Shown here piece by piece: positions 8,212 to 17,984 of a DNA stretch of 64,000 bases. This stretch comes from WTFY01 sp965205275 (GTDB lineage Bacteria > Pseudomonadota > Gammaproteobacteria > UBA4575), in the NCBI GenBank assembly GCA_965205275.1, contig OZ242168.1:372001-436000 (forward strand), written 5' to 3'. The translations under genes and the position numbers were made by a program. The first letter of the stretch is position 1. Each line of letters begins with the position of its first letter. The notes under the pieces are model-generated. The model saw only the letters and a list, made by a program, of their open reading frames with translations. It ran no database searches and was not told where the DNA came from.

Positions 8212-9177
8212 ATGACTTTGATTCGACTATTACTGGTTGTTTGTATGGCAGGTAATGCGTCTGCTGTTTTTGCAGAAAACAAAATGTGGAAAATTCTGAG
8301 CGATACGAATCATACTCTGGAGACAAGTAACTATCAGGGTATATTTGTATTTATACACGGTGGCAATGTTGAAACCATGCAGATTGTCCATGGTTATTCG
8401 GATTATGGTGTCAGGGAAAAGCTGATTTCCCTTACGGGAGATGCACGTGAAGTGATCCGGGACCAGGATGTTCTCACATGTATATGGCCAAAAAACAAAC
8501 TGGTTGTTATTGAAGATGCCCGGACAGGTCATGGCCTGCCATCCTTCCTGCTGGAGAATCTGGATGAACTTGCATTTCGTTATGAATTGAAAGAAGCAGG
8601 TTCAGCCCGGATTGCCGGGTTCAACTGTGAGATTGTGCGTTTTGAGCCGCTGGATACATATCGCTATGGTCATGAACTGTGTATCAATACCGAGTCTGGG
8701 ATGCTGCTTAAATCAAGGACTTTTAATGTAGAAGGCGAGACTATAGAGAGTATGATGTTTACCAGCTTTAGTATGCTGAAGTCTGTACCGGACTCAATGT
8801 TTGAACACAATGCGTCCCTGAAAAACTATACATGGAAGACTGCGGGAGTTCGGTTGAACGGAGAGATGCAGCCTGACCGTGCGTGGAAAATACGTGATCT
8901 GCCTCCAGGGTTTTCCCTGAGCAGCGTCACAAGACGCCTGATGAGCACAAGCAAGAATCCGGTCCAGCATATTGTACTGACAGATGGCCTGGCATCTGTT
9001 TCTGTTTTTATCAGCAAGGTGGATGATCCGCAGCATATTTATCAGGGCGCGCATAATAAAGGTGTGATCAATGCTTATGCGCGTGATTTGAACCGGCACC
9101 AGATAACAGTAATAGGTGAGGTTCCTGAGGGGACAGTAAAGAGCATTGGCGAGTCGGTTTTTTATTCAAGTCCGTAA
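8212..9177 (+). CDS. rseB: Sigma-E regulatory protein RseB/MucB
   Basis: Periplasmic protein that binds RseA/MucA and protects it from site-1 proteolysis. It has 321 residues, with a signal peptide ending near residue 21 (SAVFA). The mature N-terminal domain (residues 25-190) with NYQGIFVFIHGG and the C-terminal domain starting near WKIRDLPPGFSL match MucB/RseB architecture. No RseC/MucC gene follows; the next gene is the MucD-like protease 126 bp downstream. Confidence 0.9.
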   Translation: MTLIRLLLVVCMAGNASAVFAENKMWKILSDTNHTLETSNYQGIFVFIHGGNVETMQIVHGYSDYGVREKLISLTGDAREVIRDQDVLTCIWPKNKLVVIEDARTGHGLPSFLLENLDELAFRYELKEAGSARIAGFNCEIVRFEPLDTYRYGHELCINTESGMLLKSRTFNVEGETIESMMFTSFSMLKSVPDSMFEHNASLKNYTWKTAGVRLNGEMQPDRAWKIRDLPPGFSLSSVTRRLMSTSKNPVQHIVLTDGLASVSVFISKVDDPQHIYQGAHNKGVINAYARDLNRHQITVIGEVPEGTVKSIGESVFYSSP

Positions 9178-9303
9178 CAAATACGAGACCTGAAACTTTC
9201 AGTTACCTGTATAAAACTTTTCAATTCTGCCTTGGACTACAGAAGTTAGCTTTGTAATGGGTCAATGTTTCAGAAAATACTATAGCGTTAACATGGAGTA
9301 TAG

Positions 9304-10737
9304 ATGATGAAAATCGGGAACATTTTTGCAGGTTATTTAATCGGGTTTGGGCTGTTATTAGCAATGATTACTCAAGCTCATGCTCGTTATAGCCTCCCGG
9401 ATTTTACCGAGCTTGTTGAAGAAACGGCTGATGCGGTGGTAAATATCAGTACCAGCAAACCAGCCAAGGCGCAGCGCAGCTTGCCGCCAGACATGATACC
9501 TGGGCTTCCCAAAGACAGTCCGTTTGGTGATTTTTTCCACCGGTTTTTTGGCGAGCCTGGTGATAATGGAGATGAGTTTTTTAACTCCCGCTCACTTGGG
9601 TCCGGTTTTATTATTTCAGATGATGGCTACGTGATTACCAATCATCATGTTGTAAAAGATGCAGACGAAATTATTGTAAAGTTAAGTGATCGAAGGCAAT
9701 TTGCTGCCGAACTCATCGGCAGCGACCCACGTAGCGATATTGCATTATTGAAACTGGATGCTACAGGTCTGCCTGTGGTGAAGCTCGGTTCTTCCGAGAA
9801 TATAAAGGTTGGGCAATGGGTATTGGCGATTGGCTCGCCATTTGGGTTTGATGCATCGGCTACGGCAGGTATTGTAAGTGCCAAAGGCCGTAATCTGCCG
9901 AGTGAAAATTATGTCCCTTTTATTCAAACCGATGTGGCTATCAATCCTGGAAATTCCGGCAGCCCCCTGTTTGACCTGGACGGCTATGTTGTAGGCATTA
10001 ATTCCCAGATCTATACGCGTTCCGGTGGCTTTATGGGTCTGTCTTTTGCTATTCCAATAGAAGTTGCCGTAGAAGTTGTTGATCAACTCAAGGCGCATGG
10101 TTATGTATCCAGGGGGTGGCTTGGTGTTTATATACAGGAAGTGACCAGGGAACTTGCTGAATCATTTGGTATGGATAAGCCGGCTGGTGCACTGGTTGCC
10201 AAGGTACTGCCTGACAGCCCTGCGGAAGGTACCGATATTGAGGTCGGCGACATCATTCTGGGCTATAACGGTGAAGAGGTAGAAAGTTCTGCGGCATTAC
10301 CGCTTATGGTCGGCCAGACCAAAGTAGGCGAAACAGTCAGATTAAAAGTCATGCGTAATGGCAAGACCAGAGTTGTTAAATTGAAGATTGGTCAATTACC
10401 GGATAAGGACCCGGTTCTTGCAGATAAGTCAGGTGCTGATGAAGAACTGGCAGATACTGTATTGGGCCTTTCCCTGCGTGCGCTTACAGAAAAGGAAATT
10501 GAGGCAATGGAGTTGGAGAATGGGGGCCTTGTGGTACTTGATGTGCAGGGTGATTCAGCAAAATCTGCAGGGATTCGCAATGGAGATGTGATTCAGATGG
10601 TCAACGGCAGTTCTGTTGAAAAGATCAGTGATTTCAAAGAGCTTGTGAAGGGTCTGCCAGCGGGTAAATTTGTATCCTTGCTTGTACAGCGTCGGCATGG
10701 CCCGGAATTTCTGGCCATGCGTGTCCCTGAACAATAA
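9304..10737 (+). CDS. mucD: Periplasmic serine protease DegP/MucD family (Do-type)
   Basis: HtrA-type protease/chaperone of the periplasm, 477 residues. The signal peptide ends near AHA (residue 27). The catalytic triad is visible: His115 in ITNHHVVKDADE, Asp145 in RSDIALLK, and Ser218 in NPGNSGSPLF. Two PDZ domains follow (about 260-350 and 375-470). GGAG at 9295-9298 precedes tandem ATG codons at 9304 and 9307; either may start. In the algU-type operons of other gammaproteobacteria, MucD clears misfolded envelope proteins and dampens the response. A separate promoter in the 126-bp gap is possible, but I saw no convincing one. Confidence 0.94.
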   Translation: MMKIGNIFAGYLIGFGLLLAMITQAHARYSLPDFTELVEETADAVVNISTSKPAKAQRSLPPDMIPGLPKDSPFGDFFHRFFGEPGDNGDEFFNSRSLGSGFIISDDGYVITNHHVVKDADEIIVKLSDRRQFAAELIGSDPRSDIALLKLDATGLPVVKLGSSENIKVGQWVLAIGSPFGFDASATAGIVSAKGRNLPSENYVPFIQTDVAINPGNSGSPLFDLDGYVVGINSQIYTRSGGFMGLSFAIPIEVAVEVVDQLKAHGYVSRGWLGVYIQEVTRELAESFGMDKPAGALVAKVLPDSPAEGTDIEVGDIILGYNGEEVESSAALPLMVGQTKVGETVRLKVMRNGKTRVVKLKIGQLPDKDPVLADKSGADEELADTVLGLSLRALTEKEIEAMELENGGLVVLDVQGDSAKSAGIRNGDVIQMVNGSSVEKISDFKELVKGLPAGKFVSLLVQRRHGPEFLAMRVPEQ

Positions 10738-10822
10738 ATAGTACCCAAGTATGACATCATGGAACCTGTTTATCTAAAGACGCCTGTAACAAAAGGCTCT
10801 TTCGGTCCAAGCTGGTAATTAT

Positions 10823-12613
10823 ATGGAGCGTATTCGTAACTTTTCCATTATTGCGCATATTGATCATGGCAAATCTACGTTAGCGGATCGTTTTATCCAG
10901 CATTGTGGTGGTTTGTCCGAACGTGAGATGAGTGAACAGGTGCTGGATTCCATGGACCTGGAGCGTGAGCGTGGTATTACTATCAAGGCCCAGAGTGTTT
11001 CATTACAGTACCAGGCTAGAGATGGGCACAACTATCAACTGAATCTCATTGATACCCCGGGACATGTAGACTTTTCCTATGAAGTGTCACGCTCTTTGGC
11101 AGCCTGTGAAGGTGCCTTGCTTATCGTCGATGCTTCCCAGGGTGTAGAAGCCCAAAGTGTTGCCAATTGCTATACCGCCAGTGCTCTGGGTCTAGAAATT
11201 ATTCCGGTACTCAACAAGATTGACCTGCCATCTGCTGATCCTGAGCGCGTGATCGCTGAGATAGAAGAGGTTATTGGTATTGATGTGTCAGAGCCGTTAC
11301 TGGTGAGCGCCAAGACAGGACAGGGGATAGAAGATGTGCTGGAGGCAATCGTGCATCGATTTCCTGCCCCGACGGGTGTTGAGGGAGCCCCTCTGAAGGC
11401 ACTGATTGTCGATTCATGGTTTGACAGCTATGTTGGTGTGATATCGTTCGTACGGGTGATGCAAGGGTCGGTCAAGCTAAAACAAAAGATTACAGCCATG
11501 TCATCGGGCCAGAGTTACCAGGTTGAAAAGCTGGGGGTATTTACGCCCAAACGCACCGATACCGACTTTCTGAAATCTGGTCAGGTTGGGTTTATTGTTT
11601 GCGGAATCAAGGACATTTCCGCGGCAAAAGTAGGCGATACCTTTACCTCGGCCTCGAAGCCTGCAGACGAGCCGCTGGTGGGTTTCAAGGATATTCAGCC
11701 AAATGTGTTTGCAGGTGTTTTCCCGGTCAATTCAAACGACTATGAACCGTTTCGCAATGCCTTGGAGAAACTTCGTCTCAACGACTCTGCTTTTACCTAT
11801 GAACCTGAAACATCGGATGCACTGGGCTTTGGTTTTCGTTGCGGTTTTCTTGGCATGTTGCACATGGAGATTGTTCAGGAACGCCTAGAGCGTGAATACG
11901 CGCTGGATTTAATTACCACTGCCCCCACTGTAGTGCATGAAGTACATACCACGGATGGAGAAATCCAGTACATCCATAATCCATCTACCTTGCCACCGGT
12001 AAACAAAATCAGGGAAGTGCGTGAACCCGTCATCCAGGCATCCATTCTGGTGCCGCATGAGTATGTAGGGAATGTAATTACCTTGTGTATTGAAAGGCGT
12101 GGCACGCAAAAAAGTTTGCATTATCACGGCAACCAGGTTTCGCTGGTATTTGAATTGCCATTGGGCGAAGTCGTACTGGATTTTTTCGATAAACTGAAAT
12201 CGGTAAGCCGGGGCTATGCCTCGTTTGATTATTGTCAATCACATTTTGCAGCAGTACCTTTGGTAAAGCTCGATATCCTGATTAATGGTGAACGGGTAGA
12301 TGCTTTGTCCACGATCGTACATAGGGCCCAGGCAGAAGCCTATGGAAGGAATCTTGCAGAAAAGATGAAAGAAACCATCCCAAGGCAAATGTACGATGTT
12401 GCGATACAGGCAGCGATTGGCTCAAAAATAATTGCCAGAACCACAACGCGGGCATTACGGAAAAATGTGACTGCAAAGTGCTATGGCGGCGATATCACAC
12501 GTAAAAAGAAGCTCCTGGAAAAACAAAAAGCAGGCAAAAAGCGTATGAAGCAGATTGGCAAGGTTGAAATACCACAAGAGGCATTCTTGGCAGCATTGCT
12601 GCTGGACAGGTAA
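10823..12613 (+). CDS. lepA: Elongation factor 4 (LepA)
   Basis: Ribosome-associated GTPase related to EF-G, 596 residues as expected. GTPase motifs are complete: AHIDHGKSTLADR (G1), DTPGHVDFSYEV (G3), NKIDLPSAD (G4). The C-terminal LepA domain carries GGDITRKKKLLEKQKAGKK. In many relatives lepB (signal peptidase) follows; here a metallo-beta-lactamase fold gene follows instead. Confidence 0.96.
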   Translation: MERIRNFSIIAHIDHGKSTLADRFIQHCGGLSEREMSEQVLDSMDLERERGITIKAQSVSLQYQARDGHNYQLNLIDTPGHVDFSYEVSRSLAACEGALLIVDASQGVEAQSVANCYTASALGLEIIPVLNKIDLPSADPERVIAEIEEVIGIDVSEPLLVSAKTGQGIEDVLEAIVHRFPAPTGVEGAPLKALIVDSWFDSYVGVISFVRVMQGSVKLKQKITAMSSGQSYQVEKLGVFTPKRTDTDFLKSGQVGFIVCGIKDISAAKVGDTFTSASKPADEPLVGFKDIQPNVFAGVFPVNSNDYEPFRNALEKLRLNDSAFTYEPETSDALGFGFRCGFLGMLHMEIVQERLEREYALDLITTAPTVVHEVHTTDGEIQYIHNPSTLPPVNKIREVREPVIQASILVPHEYVGNVITLCIERRGTQKSLHYHGNQVSLVFELPLGEVVLDFFDKLKSVSRGYASFDYCQSHFAAVPLVKLDILINGERVDALSTIVHRAQAEAYGRNLAEKMKETIPRQMYDVAIQAAIGSKIIARTTTRALRKNVTAKCYGGDITRKKKLLEKQKAGKKRMKQIGKVEIPQEAFLAALLLDR

Positions 12614-12638
12614 CTGCATTCAAAAAAACGTTTCAAGA

Positions 12639-13574
12639 ATGCCGGTGTCCAGAATTTCCATATACCTGCTCCTTTTTTGTGTATTGTCCGGTTTTCCAGC
12701 CTCCGGATTTGCAGACTTCATGTTCGTCAGTTTGTTAGGTACAGGCAGCCCACGCCTGGAACCCGACAGATCAGGCCCGGCTGTACTGGTTGAAGCAGGG
12801 GGTGAGCTTTTGTTGTTTGATGCCGGCCGTGGCGTTGTGCAAAGACTGGCTCAGCTCGATATACCCATCACAGAGCTCAATTGGGTATTCCTGACGCACC
12901 TGCATTCGGACCATATTTCTGCGCTGGATGATCTGTGGCTTACCGGGTGGATATACCAGCGTTCACAGCCTCTTTCGGTGTACGGTCCTGCTGGAACAAA
13001 GGTTTTTGCTCAGGAACTATCGGAAGCCTTCGCTTATGATGTCGCTTTGCGAAATCAGTATTCCGGTCTGGATAGAAATGCAGCAAAACTTGTTGCAAAT
13101 GAAATCAAACCTGGTGTGGTGTACTCTGGGAATGGAGTCAGGGTTACGGCATTTTTAGTAAATCACCGGCCCGTTGATCCCGCTTACGGGTATAGAATAG
13201 ATTTTGGGGATCGTTCTGTGGTGATATCCGGCGATACAACATACTCTGAAAATCTGGTTGACCATGCACGAGGTGTGGATTTGCTTATACACGAAATTTT
13301 TGCAGCACATCCGGATCTTCTTGAAAAAAACCCCCGTTTACAGAAGGTTGAACGTTATCATACCAACCCGACACAGTTGTTGCGTGTTTTACATGAAGCC
13401 AGACCGAAGCTGGCAGTACTCACGCATATAATACTTGCAGGCGTCCGGCAGGATGCACTCATCCAGCGTCTGCAGGATGAATACACGGGAAAGGTCCATA
13501 TGGGGGAAGATCTTATGAGACTGGAAGTAGGGAGCAATGTGAAAGTGCTGCCCGCTGGTGAAAATCATTATTAA
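12639..13574 (+). CDS. Exported metallo-beta-lactamase fold hydrolase (RNase Z/arylsulfatase-like)
   Basis: MBL-fold protein of 311 residues from ATG 12639, with a signal peptide (hydrophobic ISIYLLLFCVLSGFP, then SGFADF), so probably periplasmic. Metal motif THLHSDHISALDD near residues 90-102; further ligands likely in FLVNHRPVDPAYGY and ISGDTTYSENL, plus LTHI near the C-terminus. The layout resembles the RNase Z/ElaC branch of COG1234, whose exported members are of unknown substrate; a tRNA-processing role is unlikely for an exported protein. The frame is open upstream into lepA, but the chosen ATG gives a proper leader. The substrate cannot be named. Confidence 0.75.
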   Translation: MPVSRISIYLLLFCVLSGFPASGFADFMFVSLLGTGSPRLEPDRSGPAVLVEAGGELLLFDAGRGVVQRLAQLDIPITELNWVFLTHLHSDHISALDDLWLTGWIYQRSQPLSVYGPAGTKVFAQELSEAFAYDVALRNQYSGLDRNAAKLVANEIKPGVVYSGNGVRVTAFLVNHRPVDPAYGYRIDFGDRSVVISGDTTYSENLVDHARGVDLLIHEIFAAHPDLLEKNPRLQKVERYHTNPTQLLRVLHEARPKLAVLTHIILAGVRQDALIQRLQDEYTGKVHMGEDLMRLEVGSNVKVLPAGENHY

Positions 13575-13610
13575 TTCTGTAGCGGCTTTCATCCAGCCAG
13601 AGATACTATT

Positions 13611-14429
13611 GTGCAATTGGATTATTCAAAACCACTGTTGATGGGCGTGCTCAATGTAACACCGGACAGTTTTTCTGATGGTGGAGCGTACCCGTCTTCC
13701 AGGGATGCAATTACCTGCGGGATCGAAATGGTGGAACAAGGGGCGGATATAATTGATGTTGGTGGCGAATCAACACGGCCGGGGTCGAAGCGTGTAGAGG
13801 CATCAGAACAAAAACGCAGGGTCATTGATGTGATTGCCGGGTTGCATGCAGAGTTGCCTGGGTATATTCATATCAGTATCGATACGACCTTGTCTGAAGT
13901 TGCCAGGGCAGCCCTGGATGCTGGTGCAACCATGTTGAATGACGTGAGCGCAGGCCGTGAAGATATTGACTTGTTAAAACTTGCAGCGGTGGCTGATGTA
14001 CCTGTTTGTCTGATGCACATGCTCGGAGAGCCTGCAACCATGCAGGATCGGCCTGATTATGAAAATGTCACTCAGGAAGTTTCAGATTTCCTGGTAGCCC
14101 GGGCCGAAAGGGCAGAAGGTATAGGTGTAAGAAAAGAAAATATTATCCTTGATCCAGGCATTGGGTTCGGGAAACGAACCCGGCATAATCTGGAGTTGCT
14201 AAGAGATCTGGGAAAATTGACAGGGCTGGGTTATCCGGTATTGCTGGGTACAAGCCGTAAACGTTTTATGGGTGAAATATCAAAACAGGAAAACCCGCGG
14301 GCAAGGATGCCGGCAACCTGTGCAACTTCTGCACTGGGAGTTATGGCAGGGGTCAAAATATTTCGGGTACATGATGTCTGGCAAAATCGTCAGGCTATTG
14401 ATGTTGCCTGGGCTATCCATACAAGTTAA
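13611..14429 (+). CDS. folP: Dihydropteroate synthase
   Basis: Condenses p-aminobenzoate with dihydropterin pyrophosphate in folate synthesis. It has 272 residues beginning at GTG 13611. Signatures: MGVLNVTPDSFSDGG at the N-terminus, DIIDVGGESTRPGS for pABA/pterin binding, LNDVSAGREDI, and LLGTSRKRFMGEI near the C-terminus. It is the ordinary folate enzyme; a second, distant DHPS-like protein (orf20, 55977-57401) serves the methanopterin cluster. No ftsH or glmM neighbours as in E. coli. Confidence 0.95.
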   Translation: MQLDYSKPLLMGVLNVTPDSFSDGGAYPSSRDAITCGIEMVEQGADIIDVGGESTRPGSKRVEASEQKRRVIDVIAGLHAELPGYIHISIDTTLSEVARAALDAGATMLNDVSAGREDIDLLKLAAVADVPVCLMHMLGEPATMQDRPDYENVTQEVSDFLVARAERAEGIGVRKENIILDPGIGFGKRTRHNLELLRDLGKLTGLGYPVLLGTSRKRFMGEISKQENPRARMPATCATSALGVMAGVKIFRVHDVWQNRQAIDVAWAIHTS

Positions 14430-14583
14430 GGCATTTTGACCAATTTTTATCAGGTGTTGAGCAAGGAGGTCGGCCATACAAGGCTTTTTGAACTCATGGT
14501 GTGCATGAGGCAGAAGTGCTGATTCGTTTTGACGGATTTTATCGTAACGATCCACTTGAGTGTGTCTAGATTACAATTCGGGT

Positions 14584-15174
14584 ATGCGCAAGTATTCGCA
14601 GGCATGTGAAGAGAACAAGAAGCCTATCTTGGAAGTTCTTTCCCGTGTATTTCAAGGCTGTGAAAGTGTTTTGGAAGTAGGCAGTGGCTCAGGGCAGCAT
14701 GCAGCCTATTTTGCCAGGCATCTTTCTCATTTGGTTTGGCAGCCTAGCGATTTGCCGGATAACCTTCCAAGTATCCGGGCCTGGACCGACGATGGCTCGC
14801 TTGCCAATGTCAAATCGCCGATAGAGCTGGATATATGCAGGCTTCCATGGCCACAACTGAGCATGGATGCGATATTTACTGCCAACACCTTTCACATTGT
14901 GTCCTGGGAGGCGGTTGAATGCTTCTTTCAGGCTGTGAGTGAGTGCCTTGATGCCCAGGGTATTGTGGTGGCATATGGGCCATTTTCTTACCACGGCAAA
15001 CACATCAGCCAGAGTAATGCGGATTTTGACCTGTATTTAAGACAGCGTTGCTCGCTCAGCGGAGTCAGGGATTTTGTGCAGACCAATGAACTGGCTATTG
15101 CCCAGGGGTTTAAACTGGTCGAGGATGTTGCTATGCCAGTAAACAACAGATGCTTGGTATGGCAAAAAGGCTGA
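14584..15174 (+). CDS. DUF938 family class I SAM-dependent methyltransferase-like protein
   Basis: Cytoplasmic protein of 196 residues from ATG 14584. It has the DUF938 opening YSQACEENKKPILEVL and the SAM-binding glycine motif VLEVGSGSGQHAAYFA, then WQPSDLPDN and IFTANTFHIVSWEAV, all usual for this family. The methyl acceptor is not known. It stands alone after folP; an ATG-less extension to 14560 exists in frame but begins within a region unlike the family. Confidence 0.8.
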   Translation: MRKYSQACEENKKPILEVLSRVFQGCESVLEVGSGSGQHAAYFARHLSHLVWQPSDLPDNLPSIRAWTDDGSLANVKSPIELDICRLPWPQLSMDAIFTANTFHIVSWEAVECFFQAVSECLDAQGIVVAYGPFSYHGKHISQSNADFDLYLRQRCSLSGVRDFVQTNELAIAQGFKLVEDVAMPVNNRCLVWQKG

Positions 15175-15243
15175 CTATATGGATCCTAGAGAGATGCCCT
15201 GAAAGTTGGCAGCGGTGTAACCCTGGCTAACAGTCTGCAGAAT

Positions 15244-15792
15244 TCAGGGCGGGCATTTGATTTCCGCATCCCAGTTGTACTGGCTGTTTGTAAATGCCTT
15301 GATACAAAACAGGATTGTGGAGATCATGCCCCAGATTAATCCGACCACAACACCTGCATCCATCAGGCCTTTCCATGGTTGAGGGACGTAACGAAACAGG
15401 AGAATAAAAACAAAAATCGCGATGGTCAGGACAATGGACGTAATCACACGCCTTTTCGGTGCGTGGAAATAACCCATGCAAAATAACGGCGCAAGAAAAC
15501 ACTGCATGAAGGTGCTGTTTTGTAATAAGTATTTTGCGCGTGCGGCAAAACGCGGTGAAAAACTTTTCTGAAAGCCTTTATAACCTTCGCTATGTGCCAT
15601 GAACAGCATAAAACCAGTAAACACAATCCAGTGCATCCAGTTTAATGACATTTGCAGGGATTCAAATGTGTATAAGGATAGCCGCCAGATCGCATACCCA
15701 AGCAGCAGCAACAAACCGGCCAGGCTCCATGCTGCTGCAATCGCACCGGTGATAGTGATCGGTCTTTCGTCCATTTGCAGGAAGTTAAACAT
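15244..15792 (-). CDS. Membrane protein of unknown function
   Basis: Protein of 182 residues with about five hydrophobic segments: AAWSLAGLLLLLGYAIW, WMHWIVFTGFMLFMA, a shorter FMQCFLAPLFCMGYF, VITSIVLTIAIFVFILLF and AGVVVGLIWGMISTILFC. Between segments 2 and 3 is a polar loop SEGYKGFQKSFSPRFAARA. I do not recognise a named family. Convergent with the DUF938 gene. It is likely a real gene because composition and the membrane pattern are coherent over its whole length. Confidence 0.65.
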   Translation of the reverse strand: MFNFLQMDERPITITGAIAAAWSLAGLLLLLGYAIWRLSLYTFESLQMSLNWMHWIVFTGFMLFMAHSEGYKGFQKSFSPRFAARAKYLLQNSTFMQCFLAPLFCMGYFHAPKRRVITSIVLTIAIFVFILLFRYVPQPWKGLMDAGVVVGLIWGMISTILFCIKAFTNSQYNWDAEIKCPP

Positions 15793-16698
15793 GCTACACG
15801 GCTTTTATCAATCGACGGCAAGTATGTTCGGGGACAGTCATCACCGATGTAAAGGTCTCTCTATATGATATAGCTTCACCAGATAGTTCGGATAAGTGAC
15901 GGGATTGCTGTATCCGGCAGCAAGCAGGACTGCCATGCATCAGTCTGTTTAGCCATTTTGAAGATAATACGGTGGAGCCTTCTGCTTGTAGTATTGCTGT
16001 TTACGGAATTCTTGACGGAGAAGTACAAGTGGACGTCCACACTACACCTGAAAATGTCCTGACGTACCTGCATAATGTATTTTCCAGTGAGAAGTGGGAA
16101 GCGGTAGCAACTACTAAGGATTTCTTAGTAGCTCAAACTGAGGGCAGGCGCCAGGTTCAGCGGACTCTCAAGCACTATAATCTGGAGCAATCATATCCGT
16201 TGGCTACTGCATCAATTCAAAACAGGGGTGTGTTTTCGTCAATGGCCCCCGGATCTTGTGTGATTATGTCGTCTGTGGCTGCACGTTGAGCAAGTGTCGG
16301 TTAGCTTAGGTCTGAATTTTAGGAGAAACACTGTCTGGCTGCAGGTTCAGGCTGGTTGCGTTGCATACTGTACAATTGCTGGTGTGCACAAAGGGCAAAT
16401 TCCTCCCAAATCGTAGACTTGCTTGCAAGGACTGGAAAAGGACTGGAAAAGCTGATCGTTAGCCCATATTAAGTATATTCAAACGCCCCTCTCCCAAATT
16501 CAGCTTCAATGAGCCACAATGGTCCTCTATTAGTACTCAAAGAGGAACGAACCCGCTGCTAGCAGGTGCGGATTTGCAAAAATATGATTGGAAACCCACT
16601 GCAATGTACCTGACCGGAGAAGTTGGGCATTGATTTTTGCGTCCTGCCGTACAAAAACAGAAGGTTTTTTGCCAAGTACTAACTAAAGGAGAAAAGTC
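15793..16698. other. Gene-poor stretch with one doubtful short ORF
   Basis: About 900 bp between the membrane protein and hmuS. A 105-codon plus-strand frame (15972-16289, GTG start, no good ribosome-binding site) is the only sizeable ORF; it shows no family I recognise and I do not call it a gene. At 16429-16450 the 11-mer GGACTGGAAAA occurs twice in tandem. The last 12 bases before hmuS hold its AAAGGAGAAAA ribosome-binding site. Nothing else is recognisable. Confidence 0.5.
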
Positions 16699-17796
16699 AT
16701 GGATCATGCCACCAGCGAATCGAACTGTGATTCTGCCGAAAAACTGAAAATGCGTTATCAGTTGTTGAAGCAGCAACAGCCGGAAATACGTGCCCGGAAT
16801 GCGGCAGAAGAGTTGGGCGTATCTGAAGGCGTCTTGCTGGCATCCCGCGTTGGCGAAGATGCTACTCGCTTGACTGATGAGGCGAAAACCATTCTGAGTG
16901 CTGTGTTGCCACTGGGTGAAGTGATGGCACTTACTCGCAACGAATCCTGTGTACACGAACGCAAGGGCGTTTATGGTAACTGCCAGTTTTTCAGTCACGG
17001 CGGGATGACAATGGGATTATTCATGAACCCGGATATCGATTTGCGCCTGTTCATGGATCACTGGAAATACAGTTTTGCCGTAATTGAGCAGACACGTGGT
17101 GGCCTTCGAAAAAGTCTCCAGTTTTTTGATAAGGAGGGTCAAGCTATTCATAAAATTTATCTGACTTCGAAATCCGATGAGGCCGCTTATGAAACTCTCG
17201 TTACCAGACATCGCCATGTCAGGCAAGACACGTTTATTGGGATTGAGACCTATGAAGCGAAGGTCGTTGATACGCCGGATGAGAAAGTGAATTGGAAAAA
17301 ATTTCGGATGGCATGGGAAAATCTTAAAGACACCCACGACTTTCTCCCAATGCTTCGTAAGTTCAAGGTCGGGCGGGAACAGGCTTTTGGGGAAATAGGC
17401 CAGGATTTTGCCTACGGGGTTGAGAATGACTCGGCTCGCCGCATACTGCGACTGGTACGTGACAGGCAGTGTGAAATGATGGTGTTTGTCGGCAATCGTG
17501 GCTGTATCCAGATTCACACCGGTCCGGTTAAAAAACTGGCGGAATATGGGCCTTGGTATAATGTTCTTGATCCGATGTTCAATCTGCATCTCCGGGAAGA
17601 CCAGATTGCCCGCACCTGGGTTACAAAGAAACCGACCGAGGACGGTATTGTTACTGCCCTGGAAATCTTCGACAAGAACAGTGAAGGTATAGCCACTTTC
17701 TTTGGCAAGCGCAAACCTGGCATCTCTGAACTGGAGGGGTGGCGCGAGATCATCGCCGAAATTCCGGAAAAGGAGAAGACAGCCCATGTTGCCTGA
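16699..17796 (+). CDS. hmuS: Haemin-degrading factor HmuS/HemS family
   Basis: Cytoplasmic haem-binding/degrading protein of 365 residues, the length of the duplicated HemS/ChuS fold. The opening LKMRYQLLKQQQPEIRARNAAEELGVSE is the family hallmark; the second half repeats the fold (KFRMAWENLKDTHDF onward). In characterised members it takes haem from uptake systems and releases iron. A strong AAAGGAG site precedes the ATG. Unusually, no TonB receptor, haem ABC transporter or Fur-like neighbour is visible, so it is isolated from the usual uptake operon. Downstream (about 190 bp) is the EGKCG peptide. Confidence 0.88.
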   Translation: MDHATSESNCDSAEKLKMRYQLLKQQQPEIRARNAAEELGVSEGVLLASRVGEDATRLTDEAKTILSAVLPLGEVMALTRNESCVHERKGVYGNCQFFSHGGMTMGLFMNPDIDLRLFMDHWKYSFAVIEQTRGGLRKSLQFFDKEGQAIHKIYLTSKSDEAAYETLVTRHRHVRQDTFIGIETYEAKVVDTPDEKVNWKKFRMAWENLKDTHDFLPMLRKFKVGREQAFGEIGQDFAYGVENDSARRILRLVRDRQCEMMVFVGNRGCIQIHTGPVKKLAEYGPWYNVLDPMFNLHLREDQIARTWVTKKPTEDGIVTALEIFDKNSEGIATFFGKRKPGISELEGWREIIAEIPEKEKTAHVA

Positions 17797-17984
17797 ATGG
17801 TTTTATCAGTTTGGCTTGATGGGTTAGCCGTTAGCTGCCTGTTCGAGTATGGCACTTGCCTTTTGTTTGGAGCAGGTGGTAGTTTCTCTTAAAAGCCGAT
17901 GCTTTTTGGATGAGGGTGGGATACAATTCTGCAGAATCAAGGCTTCAATTAGTAATATGTTATGAGAATGTCAAGGAGAGTCCT

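Noticed and set aside
9178..9303. Second sigma-E promoter before the MucD-like gene
   Set aside because: Only partial -35-like AACTT sequences, with no TCTGA-type element at the right spacing.
15972..16289. 105-codon plus-strand ORF with a GTG start
   Set aside because: No ribosome-binding site, no family likeness, and the frame opens upstream without a start codon; recorded only as part of the gene-poor stretch.
16429..16450. Tandem 11-mer GGACTGGAAAA
   Set aside because: Only two copies in non-coding DNA; no evidence of iterons or an origin.
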